The notes below the pieces were generated by a model. It saw nothing but the letters and a program-made list of their open reading frames with translations. It was not told the origin of the DNA and did not search any database. Made by a program: the position numbers and the translations under genes. Positions 29,509 through 39,061 of a stretch of DNA of 64,000 nucleotides are shown in pieces. The stretch's first letter is position 1. Every line of letters begins with the position of its first letter. Source of the stretch: Methylomonas sp. AM2-LC (GTDB lineage Bacteria; Pseudomonadota; Gammaproteobacteria; Methylococcales; Methylomonadaceae); the NCBI RefSeq assembly GCF_039904985.1, contig NZ_CP157005.1:4359501-4423500 (forward strand), in the 5' to 3' direction.

Positions 29509-30099
29509 TTGAACCATTACCTAATTATGATCACTGATTATGGCGACAGCGCCGTTACCAGTACATTTACGCTTGCTAGCACCCTTTTTCTACTAGTTTA
29601 TAAACAATTTCATGCAGCACTCGCCATCCTGCTAGCGTTTTGTTTTGCTGCCATTTGTATTTCTTTAAGTAAATTTGCTATTTACACGGGTTATATTGTA
29701 CTACCCAATAAATTTGAAATTTACTCTCCAAGCGGACATAGTGCAATGTCTTTAGCTGTCTACGGAACCTTTGCTGCTATTATTTCTTCATCCCAAACAG
29801 GATGGCGAAAAATTGTACCTTACCTATTCTTTAGCTCTTTGATTTTCTTAATCTCCATTTCGCGAGTAGCACTAGCCAATCATACGATCAGTGATGTGAT
29901 TATTGGGGCCGTAATTGGTGGAATCGTTTTATTTTGTATATGGTTTGTGTTTCTGAAAGACAAAGTTATTCACTTTTGCAGGCTTAGATTTACTCTCATA
30001 CCTTTTATTGTGGCGGTCACCATACATGGTATACGCTTTCCGGCTGAAAGCTTAATCAGGCGGTTTTCTCAATATTTCCATTCTTATATGCTTTCCTGA
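29509..30099 (+). CDS. PAP2-family membrane phosphatase
   Basis: 196 residues with about six hydrophobic segments. PAP2 motifs C2 and C3 are visible as PSGHSAMS and SRVALANHTISDVIIG. A role in dephosphorylating undecaprenyl or other lipid phosphates is likely. TTG 29509 is the first start, with AGGA about 11 bases upstream; ATG 29527 is an alternative. A gap of about 210 bases separates it from the caspase gene. Confidence 0.85.
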   Translation: MNHYLIMITDYGDSAVTSTFTLASTLFLLVYKQFHAALAILLAFCFAAICISLSKFAIYTGYIVLPNKFEIYSPSGHSAMSLAVYGTFAAIISSSQTGWRKIVPYLFFSSLIFLISISRVALANHTISDVIIGAVIGGIVLFCIWFVFLKDKVIHFCRLRFTLIPFIVAVTIHGIRFPAESLIRRFSQYFHSYMLS

Positions 30100-30260
30100 G
30101 ACTTGTTAGTCTTTATTCGGTTGATAAACTTTGAGCTTCTTGCAAAGCTAGTCTCTTTTAGAGGAAAATAGATATTTATGTAGTTTATTACTATTTTTGA
30201 TTGATCTCGTAAATGCCATGTACTCGCTACTGAGTCACTATGTTAGCCTTGGAATATGTT

Positions 30261-31670
30261 ATGAAAAAAACGCTGTATGAAAAAATATGGGACAGCCATC
30301 TGGTCGTGGATGCGGACGGACAGGCACCATTGCTTTATGTTGACCGACATCTTATGCACGAAGTAACCAGCCCCCAAGCCTTTGAAGGTTTGCGGATGTT
30401 TGGTCGCAAAGTGCGTAATCCACACAGCATTCTGGCCACCATGGATCATTGTGTACCCACTAAAAATCGTAACCTGCCGATAGCTGACCCGATTGCACGC
30501 AAGCAGATAGAAACCATGGCGGAAAACTGTCAGCAAAATGGCTTAAATCTGTATGACATGAAAAGCCCAAACAATGGTGTTATTCATGTGGTTGTACCTG
30601 AGCATGGATTTGTCCATCCCGGCATGGTCGTGGTGTGTGGTGACAGCCATACCGCCACACACGGTGCTTTTGGTGCGCTTGCTTTTGGCATTGGCACCTC
30701 TGAAGTTGAGCATGTGATGGCAACCCAGACTTTGCCACAGAAAAAATCTAAAACCATGCAAATTGCCGTTAATGGCGAGCTTTCCCCTTACGCTACGGCA
30801 AAAGATATTGCTCTGGCGATTACTGGCAAAATCGGCACTGCGGGTGGAACGGGTTATGTCATTGAGTATACCGGCTCTACAATCAGAGCTTTATCGATGG
30901 AAGGACGCATGACATTGTGTAATATGGCAATTGAAGCGGGTGCCAGAGCTGGACTGGTGGCTCCAGACGAAAAAACCTATGCCTATCTGCAAGGCCGTGA
31001 ATTTGCCCCATCCGGTGATTACTGGGACAAAGCGTTGGCTTACTGGAAAACTCTACCCAGTGATGAAGGTGCAGTGTTTGATATCACCATTAGCTTGGAT
31101 GCCGCGGATATTGCTCCGCAAGTATCCTGGGGAACATCACCTGAGCAAGTGATTGGGGTTGATGGCTGTGTGCCTGCACCAGATAGTTTTAGCGATGAGA
31201 TTAAACGCAAAGCGTGTGAAAACGCACTGGAATATATGGGCTTGGCTGCGCACACTAAAATTACCGATATTCCGGTTGATTTTGTTTTTATTGGCTCCTG
31301 CACCAATGGCCGTATAGAGGATATACGTATGGCGGCTGGAGTGGCAAAAGGCACTAAAGTGGCAAAAGGAGTAACGGCCATTGCAGTACCGGGCTCTTAT
31401 CATGTCAAGCTTCAGGCCGAACAAGAAGGACTGGATAAAATTTTTATTGATGCTGGCTGGGAATGGCGTGACCCCGGTTGTTCGATGTGTCTGGCCATGA
31501 ATGGTGATGAGTTGTCAAAAGGGCAACGTTGCGCATCCACCTCAAACCGCAATTTTGAAGGCCGTCAAGGCAAAGGTGGACGGACGCATCTGGTTTCACC
31601 TGCCATGGCCGCTGCAGCTGCGGCTGCCGGACATTTTGTTGACATTCGTAAACTTGCGGCGACTGCATAA
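30261..31670 (+). CDS. leuC: 3-isopropylmalate dehydratase large subunit
   Basis: Isomerises 2- to 3-isopropylmalate with LeuD, using a 4Fe-4S cluster. About 469 residues. Conserved segments: [15 protein letters not shown] at the start, [34 protein letters not shown] and GCSMCLAMN (cluster cysteines). I choose ATG 30261 because family members begin at this position; ATG 30240 is also in frame. leuD follows after 45 bases. Confidence 0.96.
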   Translation: MKKTLYEKIWDSHLVVDADGQAPLLYVDRHLMHEVTSPQAFEGLRMFGRKVRNPHSILATMDHCVPTKNRNLPIADPIARKQIETMAENCQQNGLNLYDMKSPNNGVIHVVVPEHGFVHPGMVVVCGDSHTATHGAFGALAFGIGTSEVEHVMATQTLPQKKSKTMQIAVNGELSPYATAKDIALAITGKIGTAGGTGYVIEYTGSTIRALSMEGRMTLCNMAIEAGARAGLVAPDEKTYAYLQGREFAPSGDYWDKALAYWKTLPSDEGAVFDITISLDAADIAPQVSWGTSPEQVIGVDGCVPAPDSFSDEIKRKACENALEYMGLAAHTKITDIPVDFVFIGSCTNGRIEDIRMAAGVAKGTKVAKGVTAIAVPGSYHVKLQAEQEGLDKIFIDAGWEWRDPGCSMCLAMNGDELSKGQRCASTSNRNFEGRQGKGGRTHLVSPAMAAAAAAAGHFVDIRKLAATA

Positions 31671-31715
31671 CCCGTGGTTATGCAGTTTAATAGCGAGAAT
31701 TGATAGGAAAAAAGT

Positions 31716-32327
31716 ATGGAACCCTATAAAAAACATAACAGTATTGCCGCCTTATTAAATCGCAGCAATGTTGATACTGACCAGATTATCCCCAAGCAGT
31801 TCTTAAAAAAAGTAGAGCGTAGCGGTTTTGGTGCGCATCTTTTTCACGATTGGCGTTTTAACGACGATGGTAGTGATAATGTGGATTTTGAACTGAACAA
31901 TCCGCATTTTAAAGGGGCAAAAATCTTGGTGGCTGGTGACAATTTTGGCTGTGGTTCCTCCAGAGAACACGCACCTTGGGCCATTGCTGACTATGGTTTT
32001 AACACCCTTATTTCCACAAGCTTTGCTGATATTTTTTATAACAACTGTTTTAAAAATGGCATTCTGGCTATTAAAGTGACTAAAACGCAGTTGGACGCAT
32101 TAATGGCTGAAATTTCAGGCAACGAAGGTGTGCAATTTGAAGTGGATCTGGAAAAACAACAAGTGAGCACTCCGGCTGGGAATGGTTTCAGCTTTGAGAT
32201 AGATCCGTTTCGTAAAGGTAATTTGCTAAGTGGACTGGACGATATTGGCCTGACTTTAAAGCATGTGGATAAAATCGATCAGTATGAACAGCAACATAAG
32301 CAAGATTATCCTTGGTTGTGGGCTTAA
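31716..32327 (+). CDS. leuD: 3-isopropylmalate dehydratase small subunit
   Basis: Swivelling subunit of isopropylmalate isomerase. 203 residues, normal length, with NVDTDQIIPKQFLK, GDNFGCGSSREHAPWAI and NCFKNGILAI. Co-transcribed with leuC. A long perfect hairpin follows its stop. Confidence 0.96.
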   Translation: MEPYKKHNSIAALLNRSNVDTDQIIPKQFLKKVERSGFGAHLFHDWRFNDDGSDNVDFELNNPHFKGAKILVAGDNFGCGSSREHAPWAIADYGFNTLISTSFADIFYNNCFKNGILAIKVTKTQLDALMAEISGNEGVQFEVDLEKQQVSTPAGNGFSFEIDPFRKGNLLSGLDDIGLTLKHVDKIDQYEQQHKQDYPWLWA

Positions 32328-32349
32328 GCCAAAATCTTAAAAATGCGCT

Positions 32350-32386
32350 CCCTGTTTATTTTGCTTCTGTGGCAAAATAAACAGGG
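32350..32386. terminator. Perfect 15-bp hairpin between leuD and the convergent epimerase
   Basis: CCCTGTTTATTTTGC (32350-32364) pairs perfectly with GCAAAATAAACAGGG (32372-32386) around a 7-base loop. No T-run follows on either side, so it is an atypical terminator or an mRNA-stabilising hairpin, placed between convergent genes. Confidence 0.6.
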
Positions 32387-32418
32387 TACACAGTTAGATA
32401 CAACACTCGTCGCATTGT

Positions 32419-33426
32419 TCAAACCTTATAATAATCCCGATACCATGCCACAAACCGCTCTATACCCTGCTCAATAGGTGTAGACGGCTGATAACCCACA
32501 TCCGCAATTAATTGTTCAACATCGGCATAGGTATCGACCACATCACCCGGTTGTAAAGGCAACAGAATTTTTTCTGCGGTTTTGCCCAGATAGTGCTCCA
32601 GGGTTTCAATATATGTGAGTAGCTCTACCGGTTGTTGATTACCAATATTATAGATGCGCCATGGTGCCAAACTGGTGGCTGCGTCCGGTTGCAGGCCGCT
32701 CCAGGCCAGATTGGGCTGTGCGTTATGATCTAGAGTTCTAATTACACCTTCGACAATATCATCAATATAAGTAAAATCGCGGCGATGTTTACCAAAATTA
32801 AATACTTTGATGCTTTCGCCTGCCAGAATGGCGCGCGTAAAAGAAAACAAAGCCATATCTGGACGTCCCCACGGGCCATAAACCGTAAAAAACCGTAAGC
32901 CAGTGGTTGGCAATGCATGCAAATGGCTGTAGGTATGCGCCATTAATTCATTGGCTTTTTTAGTGGCTGCGTACAAGCTTAGGGGATGATCAACGTTATC
33001 ATGTACCGAAAACGGCATAGATTCATTGGCGCCATAGACTGAGCTTGAAGATGCGTAAACCAAATGCTCTACCTGTTGTTGACGACTGGCTTCCAGTATA
33101 TTCATGAAGCCGACGATATTACTATCAATATACGCATAGGGATTTTCTATGGAATAGCGGACACCCGCCTGCGCAGCCAGATTGACCACTTTTTGCGGTT
33201 GATAGCGTTTAAACAGTGCATCCACTCCGGCTCTATCAGCTATATCCAAGCGTACGTCAGTATAAGCTGAATAGTCTTTTAAGCGGGCTAAGCGATCCAG
33301 CTTTAAATTGACATCGTAGTAATCATTAAGATTATCGACACCTATCACTTCATCGCCGCGCTCTAGTAATCGTATTGCCAGATGATTTCCAATAAAACCA
33401 GCGGTGCCGGTTAGCAAAATTCTCAT
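32419..33426 (-). CDS. UDP-glucuronate 4-epimerase-like NAD-dependent epimerase
   Basis: 335 residues, extended SDR fold. N-terminal [18 protein letters not shown] site; [14 protein letters not shown] is typical of the UDP-glucuronate epimerase (GAE) group; catalytic YAATKKANE with SSSSVYG upstream; [15 protein letters not shown]. It would interconvert UDP-glucuronate and UDP-galacturonate, using the Ugd product. Its position inside the leu gene group is unusual. Confidence 0.88.
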   Translation of the reverse strand: MRILLTGTAGFIGNHLAIRLLERGDEVIGVDNLNDYYDVNLKLDRLARLKDYSAYTDVRLDIADRAGVDALFKRYQPQKVVNLAAQAGVRYSIENPYAYIDSNIVGFMNILEASRQQQVEHLVYASSSSVYGANESMPFSVHDNVDHPLSLYAATKKANELMAHTYSHLHALPTTGLRFFTVYGPWGRPDMALFSFTRAILAGESIKVFNFGKHRRDFTYIDDIVEGVIRTLDHNAQPNLAWSGLQPDAATSLAPWRIYNIGNQQPVELLTYIETLEHYLGKTAEKILLPLQPGDVVDTYADVEQLIADVGYQPSTPIEQGIERFVAWYRDYYKV

Positions 33427-33611
33427 TATTTAAAGCTCCTTGGTGAAGTCTCAAAAACGGGTATAAAGGGTTTTAATATGTTCAAGATTTTATTGGATGC
33501 GTCTATGTCAGAAGGTGTGTCAATCGCGACAGATGCGCTTCACTTCGTTCAGCACCTATATTTCTTTCATGGCAGCTTGCGCCCTAATACCCTATGTTGA
33601 GTAATTACGGC

Positions 33612-35180
33612 TTATTTACTGACAGTCAGCTCCATTTCGTGCAATTGCAGATTGATGAGTTTAATAGTAGCAAAGATTGCGGCAAATACCTGATTAACGT
33701 GTACACCACGGGTTTTACGTAGTTCGCTGCCACAATCCCAGGTAATGACACATTCGGTCAACGCACTGGCATGACCGCCTTTAGGGATACGAATTTCATA
33801 GTCTGCCAAGCGAGGTAAGCTATAATCGTAACGACCAAGTACCTTGCTGATAGCATCGATAAACGCATCGAAACCACCACTGCCAGCGCCGGTAATTTGA
33901 TGTTTATCACCTTTAATATCCACGCGTAGACTGACAGTTGATTCCAAATCCAACCCGCTGTTAATTGAGCAGGCTTGTAATTTTATATGCTGATAATTTT
34001 TGCTTTCCAGTACATCGGCAATAATAAACGGCAAATCGTCAGTGGTGATGGTTTGTTTGGAATCGCCAATACTGACAATACGTGCCAGTACTTTCTTTTG
34101 ATCTTCTTCAGATAGATCCAGCTCCAGCAGTTCCAGGTTTTTTTTCAGCGAGGCTTTGCCACTCATCTTGCCAAGCGCATAGCTACGGGTGCGCGAAAAG
34201 CGTTCTGGCCCCAAGCGGGTTTTATATAAGCCGCCTTTTTGGTCTCCATCCGCATGAATGCCGGCTGTTTGGGTAAAAACATCGGCACCTACAATTGGCG
34301 CATTGTCAGCAATGCGTTTTCCAGAAAAGTTTTCTACTAAATTACTGATACGTACCAGATGACTTTCATCGATAGAAATATCCATTGCCATTTTATCGCG
34401 CAGCACTACAGCCACTTCGGCCAAAGAGGCATTACCGGCCCGCTCTCCCAAACAATTAATAGTACAGTGCACAGCGCTAACACCTGCTCTTACAGCGGCC
34501 ATGACGTTAGCCGTTGCCAAGCCGTAATCGTTATGTGGGTGAAAATCAAAGCTTAAATCGGGATAGCGTTGACACATATCGGTAAAACTTGCATAAACTT
34601 CCTCTGGCGACATTACACCCAGGGTATCTGGCAGCATGAAATGACGCACCGGACTGTGTTGTAGAGTATCCATAATGCCATACACATAGGCAGGATTATC
34701 TTTATAGCCATTTGACCAGTCTTCTAAATAGACATTAATTTTTAAACCCTGCTGGTGCGCATAATTAATAGTTTTCAACACATCGGCACTGTGTTGTTCT
34801 AGTGTTTTACCCAGCTGTTCCCGGCAATGTTTTTCGCTACCTTTTGCCAACAGATTAATTACCTGACCACCGGTAGAGAGTATCCAGTCCACACTGCTGG
34901 TATGGTCAACAAAACCCAGCACTTCTACGCGGTCGGCGAAACCTTCTTGTTTTGCCCATTCATTAATACAGGTAACCGCCTCTTTTTCTCCTTCCGAAAC
35001 GCGAGCCGAAGCCACTTCAATACGATCCACGCGTAAAAACTGCAACAAGGCCTTAGCAATGCTGACTTTTTCCATGGGTGTAAAAGACACGCCTTGTGTT
35101 TGTTCGCCATCACGTAGCGTGGTATCCATCAATTCGATCTTTCTGGGAAGCGAAGTGGCAGGTAGAGATTGAGTATTCAT
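33612..35180 (-). CDS. 2-isopropylmalate/citramalate synthase family protein
   Basis: 522 residues. N-terminal TIM barrel with MDTTLRDGEQTQGVSFTP, metal ligands in DFHPHNDYGLATAN, CTINCLGERAGNA and TQTAGIHADGD; the C-terminal part (from about 400) is a LeuA-type allosteric dimer domain. It condenses acetyl-CoA with a 2-oxo acid. The motif VDRIEVASARVSEGE places it in a branch distinct from standard E. coli LeuA, so citramalate synthase activity is also possible. The setting between leuCD and leuB supports leucine or isoleucine synthesis. Confidence 0.85.
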   Translation of the reverse strand: MNTQSLPATSLPRKIELMDTTLRDGEQTQGVSFTPMEKVSIAKALLQFLRVDRIEVASARVSEGEKEAVTCINEWAKQEGFADRVEVLGFVDHTSSVDWILSTGGQVINLLAKGSEKHCREQLGKTLEQHSADVLKTINYAHQQGLKINVYLEDWSNGYKDNPAYVYGIMDTLQHSPVRHFMLPDTLGVMSPEEVYASFTDMCQRYPDLSFDFHPHNDYGLATANVMAAVRAGVSAVHCTINCLGERAGNASLAEVAVVLRDKMAMDISIDESHLVRISNLVENFSGKRIADNAPIVGADVFTQTAGIHADGDQKGGLYKTRLGPERFSRTRSYALGKMSGKASLKKNLELLELDLSEEDQKKVLARIVSIGDSKQTITTDDLPFIIADVLESKNYQHIKLQACSINSGLDLESTVSLRVDIKGDKHQITGAGSGGFDAFIDAISKVLGRYDYSLPRLADYEIRIPKGGHASALTECVITWDCGSELRKTRGVHVNQVFAAIFATIKLINLQLHEMELTVSK

Positions 35181-35817
35181 TGCAGACCAGTACTTAAAGC
35201 TAAGCGGACATTTTCCCTTAAATGGTATGCGCTTTGCAATGCACGTAGCGCAATCAATAATGTTGATTATGACAATTCAAATTAATTTTCAGGCAGGATA
35301 GCTAAGTTCTAAGTAAAATAGTCGGCTTAAACCAAATTGGCAGTGACGTAAGAATATAAGGGTAAATATCGATAGGATGGGTCGAGGTTGGTTGGCGCAT
35401 TAATCGTGTAGGATTGTGTTAGCTTGCAAAGCGTAAGCCATTAATTGAAGCTTATAGTCTGTTGTTAAGCTGATTGCTGGGTTACCAATCAAAGCTTATA
35501 GCCTATTTTTAAGCTGACTGCTGGGTTACGGCCTTCGACGACGGATGCGGAAAACCGCATGTCCGTCGGACACCCATAGGTCTTTGATAATCGGGCGGTT
35601 TACTTATGCCCATGGTGGGTTAAGATGCGCACAGTGGCTTTTAAATATTTTAAATCGTACCAATTGGGCATCTAAACCCACCCTACGCACTTAGACATTA
35701 GCAAAAAAAATGAAGCATTATAAAATCGCAGTATTGGTCGGCGTACGCTTTTGAATTTATTAAATCGATGCCATTTGGTTTAGAGTTTTCCAATTTACTT
35801 ATAAATTAGCATAAAAA
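35181..35817. repeat. Repeat-rich intergenic region upstream of leuB
   Basis: Holds a direct repeat of about 39 bases (AAGCTTATAG... to ...GCTGGGTTAC near 35449 and 35493), partly palindromic GGTGGGTTAAGATGCGCAC versus CTAAACCCACCCTACGCAC sequences (35615-35690), and a copy of the leuB start region at 35697-35737. It contains no complete gene. Confidence 0.7.
35697..35737 (+). repeat. Duplicated 5' end of leuB
   Basis: From ATG 35710 onward 28 bases are identical to the true leuB start at 35818, and the upstream ATTAGCAAAAAAA also matches with one change. The copy is 108 bases upstream and its frame ends after 14 codons, ending VGVRF. Looks like a decayed tandem duplication. Confidence 0.85.
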
Positions 35818-36915
35818 ATGAAGCATTATAAAATCGCAGTATTGGCCGGTGACGGTATCGGCCCAGAAATCACCCAAGAAGCCATCAAAGTTCTTAAAGT
35901 TATTGAAGAACGTAATGATGTAGAATTTGAGCTATTGCCCGCCTTATTTGGTGCTTGTGCCTACTTCGAAACCGGCGATGCATTTCCGCAAGCCACTATA
36001 GATATTTGCGATCAGGCTGATGCTATACTGAAAGGTCCCATCGGTTTAAGTCATGAAGACTCGAAAAAAATCCCCATCGATAAACAGCCGGAACGCGGCG
36101 CACTTTTGCCTATGCGCCGTCGCTATAATACTTACGCCAACTTTCGCCCGGTTTCTCTGCCCAAAGCACTGGCACATTTTTCTCCGCTAAAAGCCGAAAT
36201 CATCGGTGAAGGCATTGACCTGATGATTGTGCGCGAACTGGTGGGTGGCCTGTATTTTGGTGAGAAAGAAATGGGGGTGAACGCTCAAGGCTTACGCTAT
36301 GTGCGCGAAACATTGGAATATGATGAAGAGCAAATCCGCCGCATTATGCACCAAGCGTTTAAATTAGCCAGTAAACGGCGTAAATTGCTGCACAATATTC
36401 ATAAAAGCAATGTGCTTAAATCCAGTGTACTCTGGAATGAAGTCATGGAAGAAGTGGCTATAGAATATCCAGACGTAAAGGTCATCAATTTTCTGGTTGA
36501 TGCAGCCGCCACTGCTTTGTGCTTAAAACCCACCCAGTTTGATGTGATGGTCATGGAAAATATGTTTGGCGATATTCTTAGTGATCAAGGTGGTGGCATA
36601 CTGGGTTCTTTAGGACTAATGCCATCTGCCTGTATCGGCCCGGATAAAGCTTATTACGAACCTTCACACGGTTCTGCACCGGATATCGCCGGAAAAAACA
36701 TCGCCAACCCTTATTCCATGATAGGCTCTGTTGCCATGATGTTGGAAAACAGCTTTGGCATGGAAGCTGAAGCCAAAAATGTATGGACAGCCATGCAAGA
36801 TGTGTTTGGTGATGGCTTCTCGACTGCCGACCTATCCAAACCCGGCAGCGGTGTAACCATGATCAGCACCGTAGAGTTTGGTGATAAAGTCGTTGAGAAA
36901 CTGCGAAAAATGTGA
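35818..36915 (+). CDS. leuB: 3-isopropylmalate dehydrogenase
   Basis: Oxidative decarboxylation of 3-isopropylmalate. 365 residues with the beta-decarboxylating dehydrogenase pattern: LAGDGIGPEITQEA, RRRYNTYANFRPV, NMFGDILSDQGGGILGSLGLMPSA, EPSHGSAPDIAGKNIANP. Sequence details (MRRRYNTYANFRP, EGIDLMIVRELVGGLYFG) fit LeuB rather than isocitrate dehydrogenase. It stands apart from leuCD, separated by the minus-strand epimerase and synthase genes. Confidence 0.93.
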   Translation: MKHYKIAVLAGDGIGPEITQEAIKVLKVIEERNDVEFELLPALFGACAYFETGDAFPQATIDICDQADAILKGPIGLSHEDSKKIPIDKQPERGALLPMRRRYNTYANFRPVSLPKALAHFSPLKAEIIGEGIDLMIVRELVGGLYFGEKEMGVNAQGLRYVRETLEYDEEQIRRIMHQAFKLASKRRKLLHNIHKSNVLKSSVLWNEVMEEVAIEYPDVKVINFLVDAAATALCLKPTQFDVMVMENMFGDILSDQGGGILGSLGLMPSACIGPDKAYYEPSHGSAPDIAGKNIANPYSMIGSVAMMLENSFGMEAEAKNVWTAMQDVFGDGFSTADLSKPGSGVTMISTVEFGDKVVEKLRKM

Positions 36916-37231
36916 AGAGTTTAACAAAATGAAAACTTAATCGTTCATAAGTGCCGTCGACTCATGAACGATGTAAACAACTAGATGTCAGCGTAACAGA
37001 ATAACTAAGTACTGATAACTGATACGCTGGCAGCTGTTACAAGCTACATACTTGATTTTGTCATAAACGTGTGAACATTATCAGTGGCTATAATTTATCA
37101 GGATAGCCTGTATTTTGACTGTACATTCTATAAAATAAATAGTTTAATAATAACGCTATTAAATTAAACCATGACGCATAATAAGCTGTATAAAGTTATG
37201 CCTTTCAACCCGATTGATCAGCAAAATTTAA
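36916..37231. other. Intergenic region leuB-EPS locus
   Basis: About 315 AT-rich bases. A perfect 9-bp stem, ATCGTTCAT (36940-36948) with ATGAACGAT (36964-36972), lies after leuB but lacks a T-run. No gene is seen. It should carry the promoter of the following sugar transferase. Confidence 0.45.
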
Positions 37232-38650
37232 ATGCATCGGAACAAAGCTAAAGGATTTATTCGCCCACTCCAGATAGAACTGCAAGGTATTAAGCGGGTG
37301 CTTGACCTTGCTATGATATTTCTAACGCTGGCGGTTTCATTAAAAATTTACGCCCTACCCTTAAACGCCGAGTACCTGGAGTTATTTATATTCTCGGGTT
37401 CTCTATACGGTATTATTGCTGAACAAAACGAAATTTATCGAGTTTGGCGCGGCGACTCCTTGTTTAATATTGCCGTACGCATTTGCGGTGCCTGGATAGT
37501 TGCCTTTTCTCTGGTTACTGGCTGCTTTTATACCTTTGATGCCGAAGTCAACTTCTCAAAAACCGTACTGGAACTCTGGCTTCCGCTAGCCCCCACCAGT
37601 ATCATTATTTTACATTCAGTACGCCGTCTAATACTGGCCTATCTGCGAAAAATGAACCTGAATGTGCGATATTGCGCAATACTCGGAGCCAACGAACTGG
37701 GGGAGCGGGTAAAAAACACTCTGGCAGAAATGCCTTGGTTAGGCTATAAATTTGTCGGGTTTTATGATGACCGAATAGACCAGAATCAGGAACGTCTTCC
37801 TGCAAACGCCACACAACCCATCGGCAACTTTAAAGATTTGCTGGCATGTGCGCAACGCGGCGAAATTGATCACATATATCTTACTCTGCCATTACGCGCA
37901 GAAAGCCGCATCAACGATCTGATACAAGAACTGGCGGATAGCACGGTATCGGTGAACATTGTGCCCGATTTTTTTATTTTTAACCTGATGCATTCCAAAG
38001 TGACCAACCTTAGAGGCATACCTATTGTTAGTGTATTTGATACACCGCTTAATTCCCCGTTGGATGGTTTAATTAAACGCATAGAAGATTTAGCCTTATG
38101 TTCGGTCATTCTACCGCTGATTGCTCTGCCCATGCTCATCATTGGCACCATTATCAAACTTAGCTCGCCCGGCCCGGTCATTTTTAAACAACTACGTTAC
38201 GGCGTAAATGGCGAGGCGATTAAAATTTGGAAGTTTCGTTCCATGACGGTAATGGAAAACGGCAATACGGTTACTCAAGCCACGGCCAATGATAAACGCG
38301 TTACGCCGTTTGGCAATTTTTTACGCCGTACTTCGCTTGACGAACTGCCTCAATTTATCAACGTATTACAAGGTACCATGTCGGTAGTGGGGCCTCGCCC
38401 GCATGCCATTGCCCATAACGAATATTATCGTAAACATATTCAAGGCTATATGCTGCGCCACAAAATGAAGCCGGGGATTACCGGCTTGGCGCAAGTAAAC
38501 GGCTGCCGAGGCGAAACTGAGACTATGGATAAAATGGAAGCGCGTATTCATTATGATCTGGATTACATACGGCAATGGTCGGTATTTCTGGATTTAAAAA
38601 TTGTAGCGCAAACTATTTTTAAAGGTTTTGTTGGGGAGAATGTTTATTAG
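37232..38650 (+). CDS. Undecaprenyl-phosphate glucose phosphotransferase (EPS initiation)
   Basis: 472 residues, WcaJ-type. Four to five N-terminal membrane helices (about 1-150), a CoA-binding-like central domain (YCAILGANELGERVKN), then the bacterial sugar transferase domain: SSPGPVIFKQLRYGVNGEAI, KFRSMTV, RTSLDELPQFINVLQG, GPRPHAIAHNEYY, KPGITGLAQVNG. It transfers a sugar-1-phosphate, usually glucose, to undecaprenyl phosphate, starting repeat-unit assembly. It heads the polysaccharide region and is likely the partner of the polymerase and flippase downstream. Confidence 0.92.
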   Translation: MHRNKAKGFIRPLQIELQGIKRVLDLAMIFLTLAVSLKIYALPLNAEYLELFIFSGSLYGIIAEQNEIYRVWRGDSLFNIAVRICGAWIVAFSLVTGCFYTFDAEVNFSKTVLELWLPLAPTSIIILHSVRRLILAYLRKMNLNVRYCAILGANELGERVKNTLAEMPWLGYKFVGFYDDRIDQNQERLPANATQPIGNFKDLLACAQRGEIDHIYLTLPLRAESRINDLIQELADSTVSVNIVPDFFIFNLMHSKVTNLRGIPIVSVFDTPLNSPLDGLIKRIEDLALCSVILPLIALPMLIIGTIIKLSSPGPVIFKQLRYGVNGEAIKIWKFRSMTVMENGNTVTQATANDKRVTPFGNFLRRTSLDELPQFINVLQGTMSVVGPRPHAIAHNEYYRKHIQGYMLRHKMKPGITGLAQVNGCRGETETMDKMEARIHYDLDYIRQWSVFLDLKIVAQTIFKGFVGENVY

Positions 38651-39061
38651 TAGAAATGTTTACCTGATTACTCACAAGCTTCAGCTAAACAATCATACCA
38701 AACGGAAATTGGGTATGCGTATGCTTCGAAGCTGGGTTTCGCTATCGCGCTTTTCAAGTCATTTTCACTCAACCCAGCCCTGACCCCTGGTAGATCCATA
38801 CCGGAATGGGGGTTTCGATGACTAATATTTGCAGTTGCCTGAAGATTATAGGTAATCAGGAATGCAATTATATTTGTAACAAAACATTTTTTACTGCTTG
38901 CATAAAAATATTTGCCTACTAATATCCAAAAACTAAAATCGACCTACCTGTGAAAGCGTTGCAACAAGACAATCGTTCGACATTGATTTGAATTTTATTG
39001 TATTTTCAGCAACAACTAACTAGTACAGCGAAATTGCCCGATTTAGCTTATATTGATGACA
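38651..39061. other. Intergenic region with a palindromic repeat
   Basis: About 410 bases without a gene. GCTGGGTT at 38731 and AACCCAGC at 38771-38778 form an inverted repeat resembling the dispersed GGGTT...AACCC extragenic palindromes common in related genomes (from memory). Confidence 0.45.

Noticed and set aside
30240..30260. Upstream leuC start at ATG 30240
   Set aside because: Adds seven residues before the position where family members begin; kept only as an alternative.
35710..35754. 14-codon frame as a real leader gene
   Set aside because: More simply a truncated duplicate of the leuB start; no attenuator hairpin with leucine codons is seen.
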